NCBI GenBank assembly: GCA_024403455.1
Contig: JAKSRR010000018.1
Span: 1 to 64,000 of the forward strand
Source: Lachnospiraceae bacterium
GTDB lineage: Bacteria; Bacillota; Clostridia; Lachnospirales; Lachnospiraceae
Length of the DNA: 64,000 bases
Direction: 5' to 3'
In this document: positions 17,241-26,126 of the stretch, piece after piece
Layout: every line of letters begins with the position of its first letter
Position numbering within the stretch: position 1 is the stretch's first letter
Program-made: the position numbers and the translations under genes
The notes under the pieces: generated by a model
Told to the model about the DNA's origin: nothing
The model's database searches: none
What the model saw: the letters and a program-made list of their open reading frames with translations, nothing else

Positions 17241-17873
17241 TTACAAAGTAATATTGGTATTAATCTTCACTCTGGAAGGCTGCATGTTTTCTGCGATTAC
17301 GGCAATCAGCGCAGGCAGATTTTCTCCCAAATCCTTCTTCGGAAAAACGCAGGCATTCTTCCTTCCACTGTAAACTACAATGGACTTGGGCGTTGTTACT
17401 GCTTTGGTACAGTTCTCCCAGGGAAGTGTCTGGGTAACCTCTTCCTGTGATACCGTGATGCCCTTTTTATTAATCTCATAGTGCAGCGGTTTTCTATAGA
17501 CAGTATTTAACTTTGCAGCCATGAAGGTTCTATATTTTAGAATAATCGGCGTATATAGCACCAACATAATTCCTATGATTAGAAACAACAGCTGCTCTCT
17601 ATAGCGAAGATAAAGCATAATTCCTAACAGTCCAAAGCAGGTTCCTAAAATACCGGATGCACTGGTATAGGCATAATACATCTGATAATCATACAGAACG
17701 GCGGAACTCATATGCACATCAAAGGTTACCGATTTCCCAGGATCTTCATCCACTTCCACAGAATCTTCTGTGTCTGCTTCTACGTTCTCATCCAGAGTCT
17801 CCTCTGTAGCATTCTCCATAGTCCCTTCGGTTTCCATAACCTGCTTCTCATTTTCTTTTGTCATTTCTTCCAT
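17241..17873 (-). CDS. YcxB-like membrane protein
   Basis: The 210-aa protein has an acidic, low-complexity N-terminus of about 50 residues. Two adjacent membrane segments lie in about 70-110, and the C-terminal domain carries YEINKKGITVSQEEVTQTLPW and the KSIVVYSGRKNACVFPKK strand pattern, both typical of the YcxB-like family. Function is unknown. It is the first gene of the run that continues with tsaE 4 nt downstream. Confidence 0.65.
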   Translation of the reverse strand: MEEMTKENEKQVMETEGTMENATEETLDENVEADTEDSVEVDEDPGKSVTFDVHMSSAVLYDYQMYYAYTSASGILGTCFGLLGIMLYLRYREQLLFLIIGIMLVLYTPIILKYRTFMAAKLNTVYRKPLHYEINKKGITVSQEEVTQTLPWENCTKAVTTPKSIVVYSGRKNACVFPKKDLGENLPALIAVIAENMQPSRVKINTNITL

Positions 17874-18033
17874 GCTAGAAATCCTTTTTCACAAAAATGC
17901 AACATTTTGTTATCTGTCCCCCTGCAAAATACAACATCTATATCATTTTGCATAAGAAACCAACCTAGATTATACCATTTCCAGGAAGACTATACAAACA
18001 ACTACCACGAATTACACTTCCTTTTCACAAAGC

Positions 18034-18066
18034 AAAAAAAATCCACTGACATCTTTCGTCAGTGGA
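18034..18066 (-). terminator. Terminator after the [FeFe] hydrogenase gene
   Basis: TCCACTGAC (18042-18050) pairs with GTCAGTGGA (18058-18066). On the minus strand the stem is followed by eight T. It lies about 30 nt past the hydrogenase stop and separates that gene from the YcxB-like gene. Confidence 0.88.
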
Positions 18067-18094
18067 ACTTTTTATTTTCATCTTATGCATCTAT

Positions 18095-19687
18095 TTATTC
18101 ATTCTCGTCAGGCTGTTTGAGCACATTACCAGCATAGTTCTGGGAAGCTTCGTCTAACTTTCTCTCCTCCAGATTCTCTAGCCAATCACCATAGGGCGTC
18201 TCGTAAGAATGCGCACGGGTAGATACACTCTTATGAAGTTTTACAGCCGCCAAAGATTTATTTACTGGCTGTACTGTTCCTGCACCGGCAATACAACCAC
18301 CGGGACATGCCATACCCTCCAACAGATATCCATCATACTTTCCGGCTTTGGCCATCTGCAATAACTTTCTGCAATCTCTTAGTCCATCTGCCTTTTCTAC
18401 CTTAATCTCCCTATCAGGTTCCATGTTCTTAATAACATTAACCACGGCCTCTGCTACACCACCACTATAAGCAAAGGCGCGACCGTCTCCGGAGCCACCA
18501 TGCATACAGTCGATTTCCGGTAAGGCATCGAAGTCTACCTTCTTTGCCTGCAGCATACCCAGCACTTCCTCAAAGGTAAGTACAAAATCCACATCACTTC
18601 GGATAGTCTTTCGACTTGCTTCCAACTTCTTTGCCGCGCAGGGACCAATAAAAGCCACCTTACAGCCAGGATGTTCTTTTTTAACAAGACGGGCTGTTAA
18701 TACCATTGGTGTCAGTGCCATGGAAATACATTCTGCCTGTTCTGGGAACAGCTTCTTTGCCATAGCCGCCCAAGCAGGACAGCAGGATGTTGCCATAAAG
18801 GGAAGCTTGGAAGGCACTTCCTTTAAATAATCTTTTGCTTCTTCAATAGCGCAGAGGTCTGCTCCAATGGCTACCTCGAAGGAATCTTCAAAGCCTAATG
18901 CCTTAAACATGGAACGGAGCTTACCTGGAATAATGGACTTACCAAACTGACCGGCAACAGCTGGTGCAATAACCGCATAAACAGGAGCATCACCCTTGAT
19001 AGCCTGAATACACTGGAAGATTTGCGCTTTATCTGCAATAGCACCAAAAGGACAGTTTGCCAAACACATACCGCAGGACACACATTTCTCCTGATCAATC
19101 TCAGCTCTTCCATACTCATCAGAATGAATTGCATCCATACCACAGGCTTTTGCGCAAGGACGTTCCTGCTTATTAATGGCGCTGTAAGGACACACATTTA
19201 CACACTGTCCGCACTTAACACACTTCTCCTGATCAATAAATGCCTTTCCTTCCACAAAGCTGATGGCACCCTTAGGACATACCTCCATACAGGGATGCGC
19301 CAAACAGCCCTGACAGGTATTGGTCACCTTCACAATATTATCGGGGCACTTATGGCATGCAAATTTAATAATATTAATAAGGGGCGGCTGATAATACTTT
19401 TCTGGCTGTGCACACTCTAATGCGCCAAAAGATACCGCAGTCTCTTCATCTGCATTACGCATGGGAAGTCCCATAGCAAGACGCATACGTTCACGAACAA
19501 TTGCTCTTTCCACAAACACAGAATCTCTGTATACAGCCTCTTCTCCCGGAATGATACGGTAGGGAACCTTTTCCATTTCAGAAAGGTCTCCATCCTTATA
19601 TTCGTAAGAAAGCCTTGCTACTTCTGCATATACCTTCTGTCTGATTTCATTAATGGATGTGTAAATACCTCGAATACTTCCAGCCAT
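18095..19687 (-). CDS. Monomeric [FeFe] hydrogenase, group B type
   Basis: The 530-aa protein has several ferredoxin-like clusters: CHKC (111-114), CQGC/CMEVC (125-137), CVKCGQCVNVC (156-166) and CVSCGMCLANC (202-212). An H-cluster domain follows, with TSCCPAW (300-306), GPCAAKK (349-354) and MACPGGC (459-465). The spacing and N-terminal Cys pattern match the group B monomeric [FeFe] hydrogenases of anaerobes. The usual GGGQP after the last motif reads GAGTVQP. It would exchange electrons between ferredoxin and protons; its in-cell role in group B is not settled. GGGAGAG precedes the ATG. Maturases (HydEFG) are not in the window. Confidence 0.88.
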   Translation of the reverse strand: MAGSIRGIYTSINEIRQKVYAEVARLSYEYKDGDLSEMEKVPYRIIPGEEAVYRDSVFVERAIVRERMRLAMGLPMRNADEETAVSFGALECAQPEKYYQPPLINIIKFACHKCPDNIVKVTNTCQGCLAHPCMEVCPKGAISFVEGKAFIDQEKCVKCGQCVNVCPYSAINKQERPCAKACGMDAIHSDEYGRAEIDQEKCVSCGMCLANCPFGAIADKAQIFQCIQAIKGDAPVYAVIAPAVAGQFGKSIIPGKLRSMFKALGFEDSFEVAIGADLCAIEEAKDYLKEVPSKLPFMATSCCPAWAAMAKKLFPEQAECISMALTPMVLTARLVKKEHPGCKVAFIGPCAAKKLEASRKTIRSDVDFVLTFEEVLGMLQAKKVDFDALPEIDCMHGGSGDGRAFAYSGGVAEAVVNVIKNMEPDREIKVEKADGLRDCRKLLQMAKAGKYDGYLLEGMACPGGCIAGAGTVQPVNKSLAAVKLHKSVSTRAHSYETPYGDWLENLEERKLDEASQNYAGNVLKQPDENE

Positions 19688-19733
19688 TATACTCTCTCCC
19701 TTTTATTGTCATTGGTTCCATTATACTATACGT

Positions 19734-20450
19734 TCATAATTTCTCTATAACGAATGTTTTGCCCGGTGCATCCGGACGCATAATTTTGACACTCTCTGGC
19801 AAAGATTCCTCCTGCAGGGCATCAATGAATTCATATTCCTTCCACATATGCATCGGAAAAATATACGATGTCTTTGTCACACCTGTAAATGCATGGATTC
19901 CATCAAAGATGTGGGTACCAAGTCCTGGATCCGCAGGCAGAAATGCTACATCAACGGCACAGTCCTTAATCTTTTCCATCTCCTTGTCAAACAGCGCCTT
20001 ACAATTGTTGTTAATGGCTTTGCTGGCGCCTTCTTTCATCCACAGATTCAAATCACCTGCATGGTAGAGAACCATTCCATCCACTTCCACAAGGTAGGCC
20101 ACGCCCCTGTCATTAGACTTTAATGTGCGAATCCATAGTGGGCCTTCCCCAAACGCTTCATCGTAGCGCACAAATCGAATCTGCTCCATCGTTGCCACCG
20201 CATACTGCAGAATATGGCGCTGCTTTATTTTTTTCTCTGTATCATAGGACAGCAGGTAATAAATTTTCTCTCCCTTTAGATTGAAAATATCCGGATTAAA
20301 ATGGTCCGCATGGGCATGACTGACAAACACATAAAGTGGCTTTCCTTCTGCTCTTGCCGGAACGTCTTCTTCAAAATAATCAAACAAGAGATAGGCACTA
20401 TCTGTTTCCACGAAAAAACCAGAGTGTGCCAGATAGGTAATCGTCATCAT
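19734..20450 (-). CDS. MBL-fold metallohydrolase
   Basis: The 238-aa protein has the metallo-beta-lactamase zinc motif SHAHADHFN near residue 48, a central YHAGDLN and a late FPMHMW histidine. These mark the UlaG-like/L-ascorbate-lactonase-like branch of MBL hydrolases. The substrate is unknown. It overlaps the glycosyltransferase gene upstream by 4 nt (ATGA); two adjacent ATG codons could serve as start and neither has a strong SD, so translation is likely coupled. Confidence 0.75.
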   Translation of the reverse strand: MMTITYLAHSGFFVETDSAYLLFDYFEEDVPARAEGKPLYVFVSHAHADHFNPDIFNLKGEKIYYLLSYDTEKKIKQRHILQYAVATMEQIRFVRYDEAFGEGPLWIRTLKSNDRGVAYLVEVDGMVLYHAGDLNLWMKEGASKAINNNCKALFDKEMEKIKDCAVDVAFLPADPGLGTHIFDGIHAFTGVTKTSYIFPMHMWKEYEFIDALQEESLPESVKIMRPDAPGKTFVIEKL

Positions 20451-21595
20451 TTCTTTATTTCCATTTCCTGATAAAGATCCTCAATCTTCTGGGTCATTCG
20501 GTCCCAGGAAAATTCTTCTTGATGCACCTTTATATTTTCACGGAAGTTTTCTGCAAGGTTCTCTTCAAAAAACTTGGTGATTCCTTCAGCTAGTGCCACT
20601 GGGCTCTCCGGCTCCACAATAAGCCCGGTTTCTCCATCACTTACGGCTTCTGGCAAACCACCGACCCGGGTTGCTAATACCGGCAGACCAGAGCCAAAAG
20701 AAATCTGCACGATTCCACTCTGGGTTGCTGATGCGTAGGGACATACACATAGGTCCGCTGCTGCAAAATAAGGCTCCACTTCTCCATCCGGCACATAACC
20801 ATCACGAATCACCAGATGATCCATGATTTTAAGGCTTTCCATTTTTTGCAAATACTCTTCCTTGGCAGATCCAAAATCCCCTACTACATACAGTTTCATC
20901 TCAGGGTATGTCTGCACCAGCCTCGGCATAGCCTCTAACAAAAACATAAGCCCTTTATAAGGTCGTACGAATCCAAAGAACAGAAGCATCTTTTCGTTCT
21001 CACCAATCCCCAGTTCTTTCCTTGCCTCCGACCTATTTAACCCACGCATGCAAAAGGCACTGTAAGTAGGATGCATTGCTCTTCTGTATTTATGTTCCGG
21101 CAAAATAGAAAGCAAGTCTTTTTCATCTTCTGCAGACTGCACGATACATGCAGCCTTTTTCAGTGTCCCTTTACTTAATTTTCGATCCATAGGGAATCGC
21201 TCATGAGGAAACACATTGTGACAGATATATATCACAGGAATCGTCTTGGAAAGCCGGCCTAAAATACTCTGATAACAGGGTGCAAAATAAGGATGCCACC
21301 ACTGGGCCACAATTAGGTCAGGCTGCATCTCCTTGATTTGCTTAACAACCTTTCCCCAGTTAAAAGGATTGGCAGTATTAATCAAGTATTTTGTATTCTC
21401 CACAGCAAAGGATTTATTAGAATAGTCCCTCTGCTCCCTGCGCATCATAATTTTAGGATACTGCATGGAGTAACTTACCATCTCCACCTCGTATTTCGCC
21501 GCAAGGGACTTTGCGAGAAGGCTTGTATAATGTGCAATCCCACCTTTATAGGGATATACCGGACCTAAGACGACTATCTTCTTCAGTTCTTTCAT
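20447..21595 (-). CDS. Family 4 glycosyltransferase
   Basis: I use the ATG at 21595, giving 382 aa; the codon before it is TTG. The N-terminus KIVVLGPVYPYKGGIAHYT is the donor-side loop of GT4/GT-B enzymes. The C-terminal half has MLLFFGFVRPYKG, YVVGDFG, VCPYASATQSGIVQISFGSGLPV and GLIVEPESP, which is the nucleotide-sugar site with the E-x7-E-like pattern. It likely builds a surface polysaccharide or glycolipid together with the polytopic membrane protein encoded 14 nt upstream. The sugar is unknown. Confidence 0.88.
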   Translation of the reverse strand: MKELKKIVVLGPVYPYKGGIAHYTSLLAKSLAAKYEVEMVSYSMQYPKIMMRREQRDYSNKSFAVENTKYLINTANPFNWGKVVKQIKEMQPDLIVAQWWHPYFAPCYQSILGRLSKTIPVIYICHNVFPHERFPMDRKLSKGTLKKAACIVQSAEDEKDLLSILPEHKYRRAMHPTYSAFCMRGLNRSEARKELGIGENEKMLLFFGFVRPYKGLMFLLEAMPRLVQTYPEMKLYVVGDFGSAKEEYLQKMESLKIMDHLVIRDGYVPDGEVEPYFAAADLCVCPYASATQSGIVQISFGSGLPVLATRVGGLPEAVSDGETGLIVEPESPVALAEGITKFFEENLAENFRENIKVHQEEFSWDRMTQKIEDLYQEMEIKK

Positions 21596-21609
21596 CAAAT
21601 TCCCATCCC

Positions 21610-23352
21610 CTATTTCTTTATACGATACATTTCGAATTCTATACTGTCAGCATTTAGTCGGCCAAGCACTGCCTCCGGAACCTGGTAAGCATATGTATCT
21701 ACCTGGTCTAGTGTGATATCCAAATACGCCTCCACAATCGGCTGCGTCGGACCAAGCTGCGTATCTTTTCTGGTAACAAACACAGCGTCACCTGCCAGTA
21801 ATTTTTCGGCCGCGCTGACACCCTCTGTAAGATTCTCCATCTTCTCCGTAAGTAGCGGGCTTCCTGGGAGCCACCCCCCAAGGAAGAGTATATTCTCCGG
21901 CTTTTCCTGATGATTCGTCAAATGAAATGCTTTCTCCGTAGCATGACAGAATGCATAGGTGTCTAGTAAATATAATGTATCCGGATGCTCCTGCATTTTT
22001 TTCATAACGTCTTCAAAAGGCTTATTTACTTCTGCCTGCATACGATATTCAGGGAGTGCTCGTAGTCCTGCAAACATTCCTGCAAAGACACAACTGCATC
22101 CCAAGAGAATCCAGGCCGGCAAATCTTTCCGAAGACTTTTCTCCTCTGCCACCGGAAATACATCTACTACCAGTTTTAGCGCCAGCAGTGCCTCCCAGAA
22201 ATATAACGGTGTCACAACGCGCTCCGGGTATCTACCGGTTCCCATAAGATACAAAATAATGATGGAACGTCCCACTACCAGAAGCAGAAAAGTTACCAGG
22301 CCTCGCCAGAAGGGAACCATTTTTCGATAGCGAATCCCTTGCACCAAATAGGTGACAAGCAGAAGCAAAATGAAAATATTGTAATACAGATATATTCCTT
22401 CTTTTGCTTCCCTAAGGTATCTGGGCACAGCCCATTTCATGGCTGACAGAGTCGAATAGTTTCTCATAGCCCTACCATAGGAGGCATACACTTCCAAAGA
22501 CTTCGTATTTAAATCATCCTTCAGAAGCCATAACTGGCTGGCATCCATTTTCACTTCTTCCGTTGGTATGCCCATAGAATTGTAGTATCCTACTACCTCT
22601 CCCTCTGCATAGATGGCATAGTAGTCCAACACTTCTGTACGCAGTTCATTAAACTTTTTATATTCATTTCTCTCTGGCGTAAGAATCGCCTGGCAGTGAT
22701 CCAGCCAAGCCATCCCGCCCATCAGAAGAGCAAACACCAAAATAAAGATACCAAGACTTTTGGTTGGCTTACACTCCTTTCGTGGCGTTGTCATCAATCT
22801 ATATAGAATCGCTAACACCAGAAAAGGCGTACTCATCAGAAATACTTGAGCACGGGTTTCGTAAGACAAGAAGAGGAAAAATCCGATTAGTATATAATCT
22901 TTCCACTTTTTCTCTTCTCTCGGAAACAGGATTGGAAGCAGTCCGCCACCAACTAAAATACCAGCCGTAATGGTATAGGTAGGGAGCAAAAGATTTCTAA
23001 GTCCATAGGAAAGAAAGATAAAACAGCTGGTCAGTGCCCAAAATAAGATACTCCCCCTGCTCCTTTGCCTACAGAAAATTCTTTTTGAAAGTAGAGCAAA
23101 CACGCCTATGATAGCGATGCTTTGAAAAACACCAAACCAGGGAACAAAAGGAAGTAGACTATATAAACCGGATAGGATTCCCGAAAGCACCAACCCCATG
23201 TATACCGTATCCGCACTAGGGGTTCCAGAAATACGACCATCTAAAATAGAGGCCACAAACACATCATCAATCGTTGCAAATACAGGTGCAAACACCAAAA
23301 GAAGCACTAGCGAGATGAGAATCACAGGAAATGGTGATTTATTTTTCGTCAT
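21610..23352 (-). CDS. Polytopic membrane protein, possible glycan-assembly enzyme
   Basis: The 580-aa protein has roughly 11-12 hydrophobic segments spread over residues 8-440 and a soluble C-terminal region of about 140 aa that contains PENILFLGGWLPGSPLL. The length and topology fit GT-C-like or O-antigen-ligase-like membrane proteins, but I see no diagnostic motif. AGAGG lies 6 nt upstream of the ATG. Its place directly before a GT4 gene suggests a role in surface glycan synthesis; this is inference only. Confidence 0.6.
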   Translation of the reverse strand: MTKNKSPFPVILISLVLLLVFAPVFATIDDVFVASILDGRISGTPSADTVYMGLVLSGILSGLYSLLPFVPWFGVFQSIAIIGVFALLSKRIFCRQRSRGSILFWALTSCFIFLSYGLRNLLLPTYTITAGILVGGGLLPILFPREEKKWKDYILIGFFLFLSYETRAQVFLMSTPFLVLAILYRLMTTPRKECKPTKSLGIFILVFALLMGGMAWLDHCQAILTPERNEYKKFNELRTEVLDYYAIYAEGEVVGYYNSMGIPTEEVKMDASQLWLLKDDLNTKSLEVYASYGRAMRNYSTLSAMKWAVPRYLREAKEGIYLYYNIFILLLLVTYLVQGIRYRKMVPFWRGLVTFLLLVVGRSIIILYLMGTGRYPERVVTPLYFWEALLALKLVVDVFPVAEEKSLRKDLPAWILLGCSCVFAGMFAGLRALPEYRMQAEVNKPFEDVMKKMQEHPDTLYLLDTYAFCHATEKAFHLTNHQEKPENILFLGGWLPGSPLLTEKMENLTEGVSAAEKLLAGDAVFVTRKDTQLGPTQPIVEAYLDITLDQVDTYAYQVPEAVLGRLNADSIEFEMYRIKK

Positions 23353-23421
23353 AGTTAGCCTCTTTCCTTTCTAACAAAATCTGCAGCACTTCTATTATAC
23401 CTTTTTTGAATCCTTAGACGC

Positions 23422-23447
23422 AAAAAATACCCCGCCAGATGGCGGGG
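23422..23447 (-). terminator. Terminator after the PolC-like gene
   Basis: CCCCGCC (23430-23436) pairs with GGCGGGG (23441-23447) over a 4-nt loop; on the minus strand TATTTTTTG follows. It starts about 10 nt past the stop of the gene at 23457-24035. Confidence 0.88.
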
Positions 23448-23456
23448 CATAATGCA

Positions 23457-24035
23457 TCATTCTAATTCTGCGCTTTCTTTTACAGCCAGTGCACTTCCGA
23501 TAATTTCAATCATAATATCTACAATTTCCTTACGAGAAGGCAATACTCTGCAATGTAAGATAGCTTCTTCTAAATCTTCCGGAACATTATATAGTTCCAA
23601 GAACTCGCGGCGACCAAGCTTCAGTGTCTTACACTTTCCTCGACGGACAAATTCCATAATGCGAATGGCATCTTCCTGTTGGAACTCCGCATCCATCAAA
23701 TGTTCAAAAACATCCTCTCGCGTAAACAAAGGCGTCTTTACAAACCACTTACTGCGATAAATCTTACGTATATCTTTTTCATCATAGGTGGCCATAGACA
23801 GCGCTAACGTATCACACATCTGCCAGAAGTTCTTTGGTTTTAACGTCATAAAGAGAGCTCTGGTGTAATCCGACGGAATCGCTTTTGCAATATCCTGATA
23901 AGAAAGGGCTCTAAAGTCTCTGGGGACAATTCCCTTATCTTTCAACATCAGATTAATCCAGGTGGCATTGATACATAGCAGTAAATAACCCTGATTACTG
24001 CTGTTAATCATGTATTTATAGCCTCGGTTTCTCAC
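23457..24035 (-). CDS. Stand-alone protein related to the C-terminal region of PolC DNA polymerase
   Basis: The 192-aa protein starts at GTG, with AGGAG 6 nt upstream. Along its length it follows the order of conserved segments found in the C-terminal region of Gram-positive PolC. IPSDYTRALFMTLKPKNF corresponds to IP..T..M...TKP..F. TREDVFEHLMDAEFQQEDA and IRIMEFVRRGK correspond to TRDDIM.YL....L....AF.IME.VRKGK. NVPEDLEEAI then aligns with NVPEWYIES. No palm catalytic motif or exonuclease is present, so it cannot be a polymerase. It may bind DNA or a replication partner, or be a domesticated fragment. A -10 element is at 24077-24082. The alignment is by eye from memory of PolC. Confidence 0.5.
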   Translation of the reverse strand: MRNRGYKYMINSSNQGYLLLCINATWINLMLKDKGIVPRDFRALSYQDIAKAIPSDYTRALFMTLKPKNFWQMCDTLALSMATYDEKDIRKIYRSKWFVKTPLFTREDVFEHLMDAEFQQEDAIRIMEFVRRGKCKTLKLGRREFLELYNVPEDLEEAILHCRVLPSRKEIVDIMIEIIGSALAVKESAELE

Positions 24036-24076
24036 ATCTCTCTCCTAACGTGGTAATAAGTAAAACCACAAGGCTT

Positions 24077-24082
24077 ATTATA
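24077..24082 (-). promoter_or_regulatory. Putative -10 of the PolC-like gene
   Basis: The minus strand has TATAAT 40 nt before the GTG start. No convincing -35 is found at 16-18 bp. The surrounding 270-bp gap (24036-24308) is AT-rich and also holds a CCACAA/TTGTGG palindrome at 24224-24239. Confidence 0.45.
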
Positions 24083-24255
24083 CACAATGCCTTTCTAAAA
24101 AACCACCCCGAACACCATATATTTTGTGTTTTTTGTTTTTAATATGCACATTTTATTGTGGTTATAGGCTTTTCTCGTTTTTATCAAATTTTCTTTTATC
24201 GAACACCCAACTTATGTCACCTACCACAAGATATTGTGGTTCGCTTCACGTGAAA

Positions 24256-24297
24256 AGTCCCGTAAAATACGTCTTTTTTAACCTATCTCACGGGACT
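24256..24297 (-). terminator. Long-loop hairpin after the HD hydrolase gene
   Basis: AGTCCCGT (24256-24263) pairs with ACGGGACT (24290-24297) over a 26-nt loop; TTTTC follows on the minus strand. It lies just past the stop of the gene at 24309-25079. The loop is long for a classical terminator. Confidence 0.55.
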
Positions 24298-24308
24298 ATC
24301 AAAATCTT

Positions 24309-25079
24309 TTATGCCAGGAATTCTTGCATAATTTCTCGAATGACTGCAAACTGCTGCCTTGTTATTTCATTTTCGGATGGAAAGTTCATCATCTTTGTCA
24401 GCCAGCCCTGCTCCTTCATGATCTGAAGACTTCTTGGGTATTCCAGTTCGAAGGTTAGGGAGATATGTCCCACCACATGATCCACTGCTGCCTTCTTTAA
24501 AGCTCTCGGAATGGCACTATGGGTTTTAAACTGCTCCAATACTTCCTTCGTTACTTCTGCCCCATATAGTTCTTCATGGGTTACATTGTAAATGTCCGTT
24601 AGCGGTGTTTCCATATTAGCGCGAATGATATCAATTTTATCCGCATCCCGCAGGATTTTAGCGTAGGGTAGAATCTCGTCTGGAACAGTCTCCGGAATAC
24701 GATACATACTATGTACACTAACTGCTGTTTCCACGATAGCGTCTAACGCACGCTCCTCGTACATAGTTTCACACAATCTGTCCTGAAATAATAATTCACA
24801 TCCAAATGCTGCATGATCCACACTCTGGGAATCAATAAAGGTGTCATATTTTCTAAGCTGCTCAAAACGCCCAATATCATGCATCATCCCAATGAGCCAG
24901 GCAACTTCCGGATGCACATTCTTTACTGTCTTTGCAATATCTTCTGACAGTTCTGCTACCTTTGTAGTATGCCTAATTTTCAAATCCACCTTAGGATTTG
25001 TCGCATCATACCCCTGCACATAAGATGCAAATGCTTCTCTGGTTTTCTGCTTATTTACTACAATCTGCTGCATATCCAT
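24309..25079 (-). CDS. HD-domain phosphohydrolase
   Basis: The 256-aa protein has an HD domain with H in RHTTKVAELS, the metal pair in LIGMMHDIGRFEQ, a further His/Asp segment (AFGCELLF, VSVHSMYRIP) and ILRDADKIDIIRANMETP, all of which fit the HD metal-dependent phosphohydrolase superfamily. No GYP signature is present. Substrates of such stand-alone HD proteins are mostly nucleotides, but the sequence does not tell which. The start ATG has a weak AGGT SD; a second ATG two codons later is possible. Confidence 0.8.
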   Translation of the reverse strand: MDMQQIVVNKQKTREAFASYVQGYDATNPKVDLKIRHTTKVAELSEDIAKTVKNVHPEVAWLIGMMHDIGRFEQLRKYDTFIDSQSVDHAAFGCELLFQDRLCETMYEERALDAIVETAVSVHSMYRIPETVPDEILPYAKILRDADKIDIIRANMETPLTDIYNVTHEELYGAEVTKEVLEQFKTHSAIPRALKKAAVDHVVGHISLTFELEYPRSLQIMKEQGWLTKMMNFPSENEITRQQFAVIREIMQEFLA

Positions 25080-25130
25080 ATCTACCTAATCTTTCCTCTC
25101 ACTGTGGCCGCCACCTAACGCTGGTTCTAC

Positions 25131-25164
25131 AAAAAAAGCCCCATATGCTTCCATACAGGGCCTT
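25131..25164 (-). terminator. Terminator after mscL
   Basis: An imperfect stem joins GCCCC near 25138-25142 with GGGCCTT ending at 25164; on the minus strand seven T follow (25131-25137). It lies just past the mscL stop. Confidence 0.7.
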
Positions 25165-25180
25165 TCTCTAAAACGTTTTC

Positions 25181-25627
25181 TTATGCTTCTTCAGGTTCTA
25201 CATCAGAAGTACAGCTAGGGCACTTGCAAGCCTTCTTGGAGATTTCGCTCTGGCAGAAAGGACAGATACGGGTGGTCTTTGCTGCAGGCTCTTCCTTCTT
25301 CTTTCCGATGCTCATCAATTTATTCATACCCTTGATTAAAAGGAACAGAATAAGAGCCATGATAATGAAATTAATTACTGCGGAAAGGAACGCACCGTAA
25401 TCAAAGTCAACGCCATTGATGGTCCACTTTCCACCAACAAAAATTGGATTTCCTGCTTCATCAGTCTTTGCGCCACCGGTTACTAATGCGATTAAAGGAT
25501 TAATGAAACTGTTGGTCAGTGAGGTAACGATGGACTGGAACGCGCCACCGATGATTACGCCGACTGCAAGGCTCATTACATTGCCCTTTAATGCAAACTC
25601 TTTAAATTCCTTCATAAATTTTTTCAT
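25181..25627 (-). CDS. mscL: Large-conductance mechanosensitive channel with C-terminal zinc ribbon
   Basis: The 148-aa protein starts MKKFMKEFKEFALKGNVMS followed by the pore helix LAVGVIIGGAFQSIVTS, the standard MscL N-terminus, and has a second membrane helix around residues 80-100 (FIIMALILFLLIKGMNKL). The final 30 residues carry CPFCQSEISKKACKCPSC, two CxxC knuckles of a zinc ribbon, which the classic MscL lacks. MscL opens under membrane tension to release solutes on osmotic downshock. AAAGGAG precedes the ATG. It stands alone, with its own terminator. Confidence 0.95.
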   Translation of the reverse strand: MKKFMKEFKEFALKGNVMSLAVGVIIGGAFQSIVTSLTNSFINPLIALVTGGAKTDEAGNPIFVGGKWTINGVDFDYGAFLSAVINFIIMALILFLLIKGMNKLMSIGKKKEEPAAKTTRICPFCQSEISKKACKCPSCTSDVEPEEA

Positions 25628-25691
25628 TTTGGTTCTCCTTTACCATATATATTTTCTTCCACAATCCTGCTGGAAGATTATGTTCCTCATC

Positions 25692-26126
25692 CTATGCTTC
25701 TTCAGCATTCTGTGCAAAAATCTCATGCATTCTGGGATACTGTCTCTTTAAAGAAGCGATAGACGCATCGCTTTTATTTAAAAAGCAATGACTACTTTCC
25801 CCAGTAGCACGCAATTGTCCAGTTTTTTTATCGGTCAATTCATAAGAAATATTTAGTCTCAGTCCATCGTACTTCTCCACAACCATCTTTACCAAAATGG
25901 TATCTTCGAAGTAGCTCATAGCCTTATAGGTGCAATTTACGGAAAGTACCGGTATCATAACACCTTCTTTTTCCATTTCGCTATAAGGAAGCCCTAAAGC
26001 ACCTAGCATATAGCATCTTGCCTCTTCCATCCACCGGATATAGTTGGAATGGTGCACAATCCCCATCTGATCTGTTTCATAGTACTGTACACTGTGCTCG
26101 TAGGGTGGGACATTCGTAATACGCAT
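25692..26126 (-). CDS. Acyl-CoA thioesterase, hot-dog fold (YbgC/FadM type)
   Basis: The 144-aa protein has the 4HBT family active-site segment YYETDQMGIVHHSNYIRWMEE, in which Asp and the HHSNY stretch are diagnostic, and a short hot-dog fold length. Such enzymes hydrolyse short- or medium-chain acyl-CoA; the substrate is unknown. It precedes mscL by 64 nt and could be transcribed with it. Confidence 0.85.
   Translation of the reverse strand: MRITNVPPYEHSVQYYETDQMGIVHHSNYIRWMEEARCYMLGALGLPYSEMEKEGVMIPVLSVNCTYKAMSYFEDTILVKMVVEKYDGLRLNISYELTDKKTGQLRATGESSHCFLNKSDASIASLKRQYPRMHEIFAQNAEEA

Noticed and set aside
19720-19725. TATAAT before the hydrogenase gene as its promoter
   Set aside because: The -10 is good but no -35 or extended -10 is found, so I do not list it as a feature.
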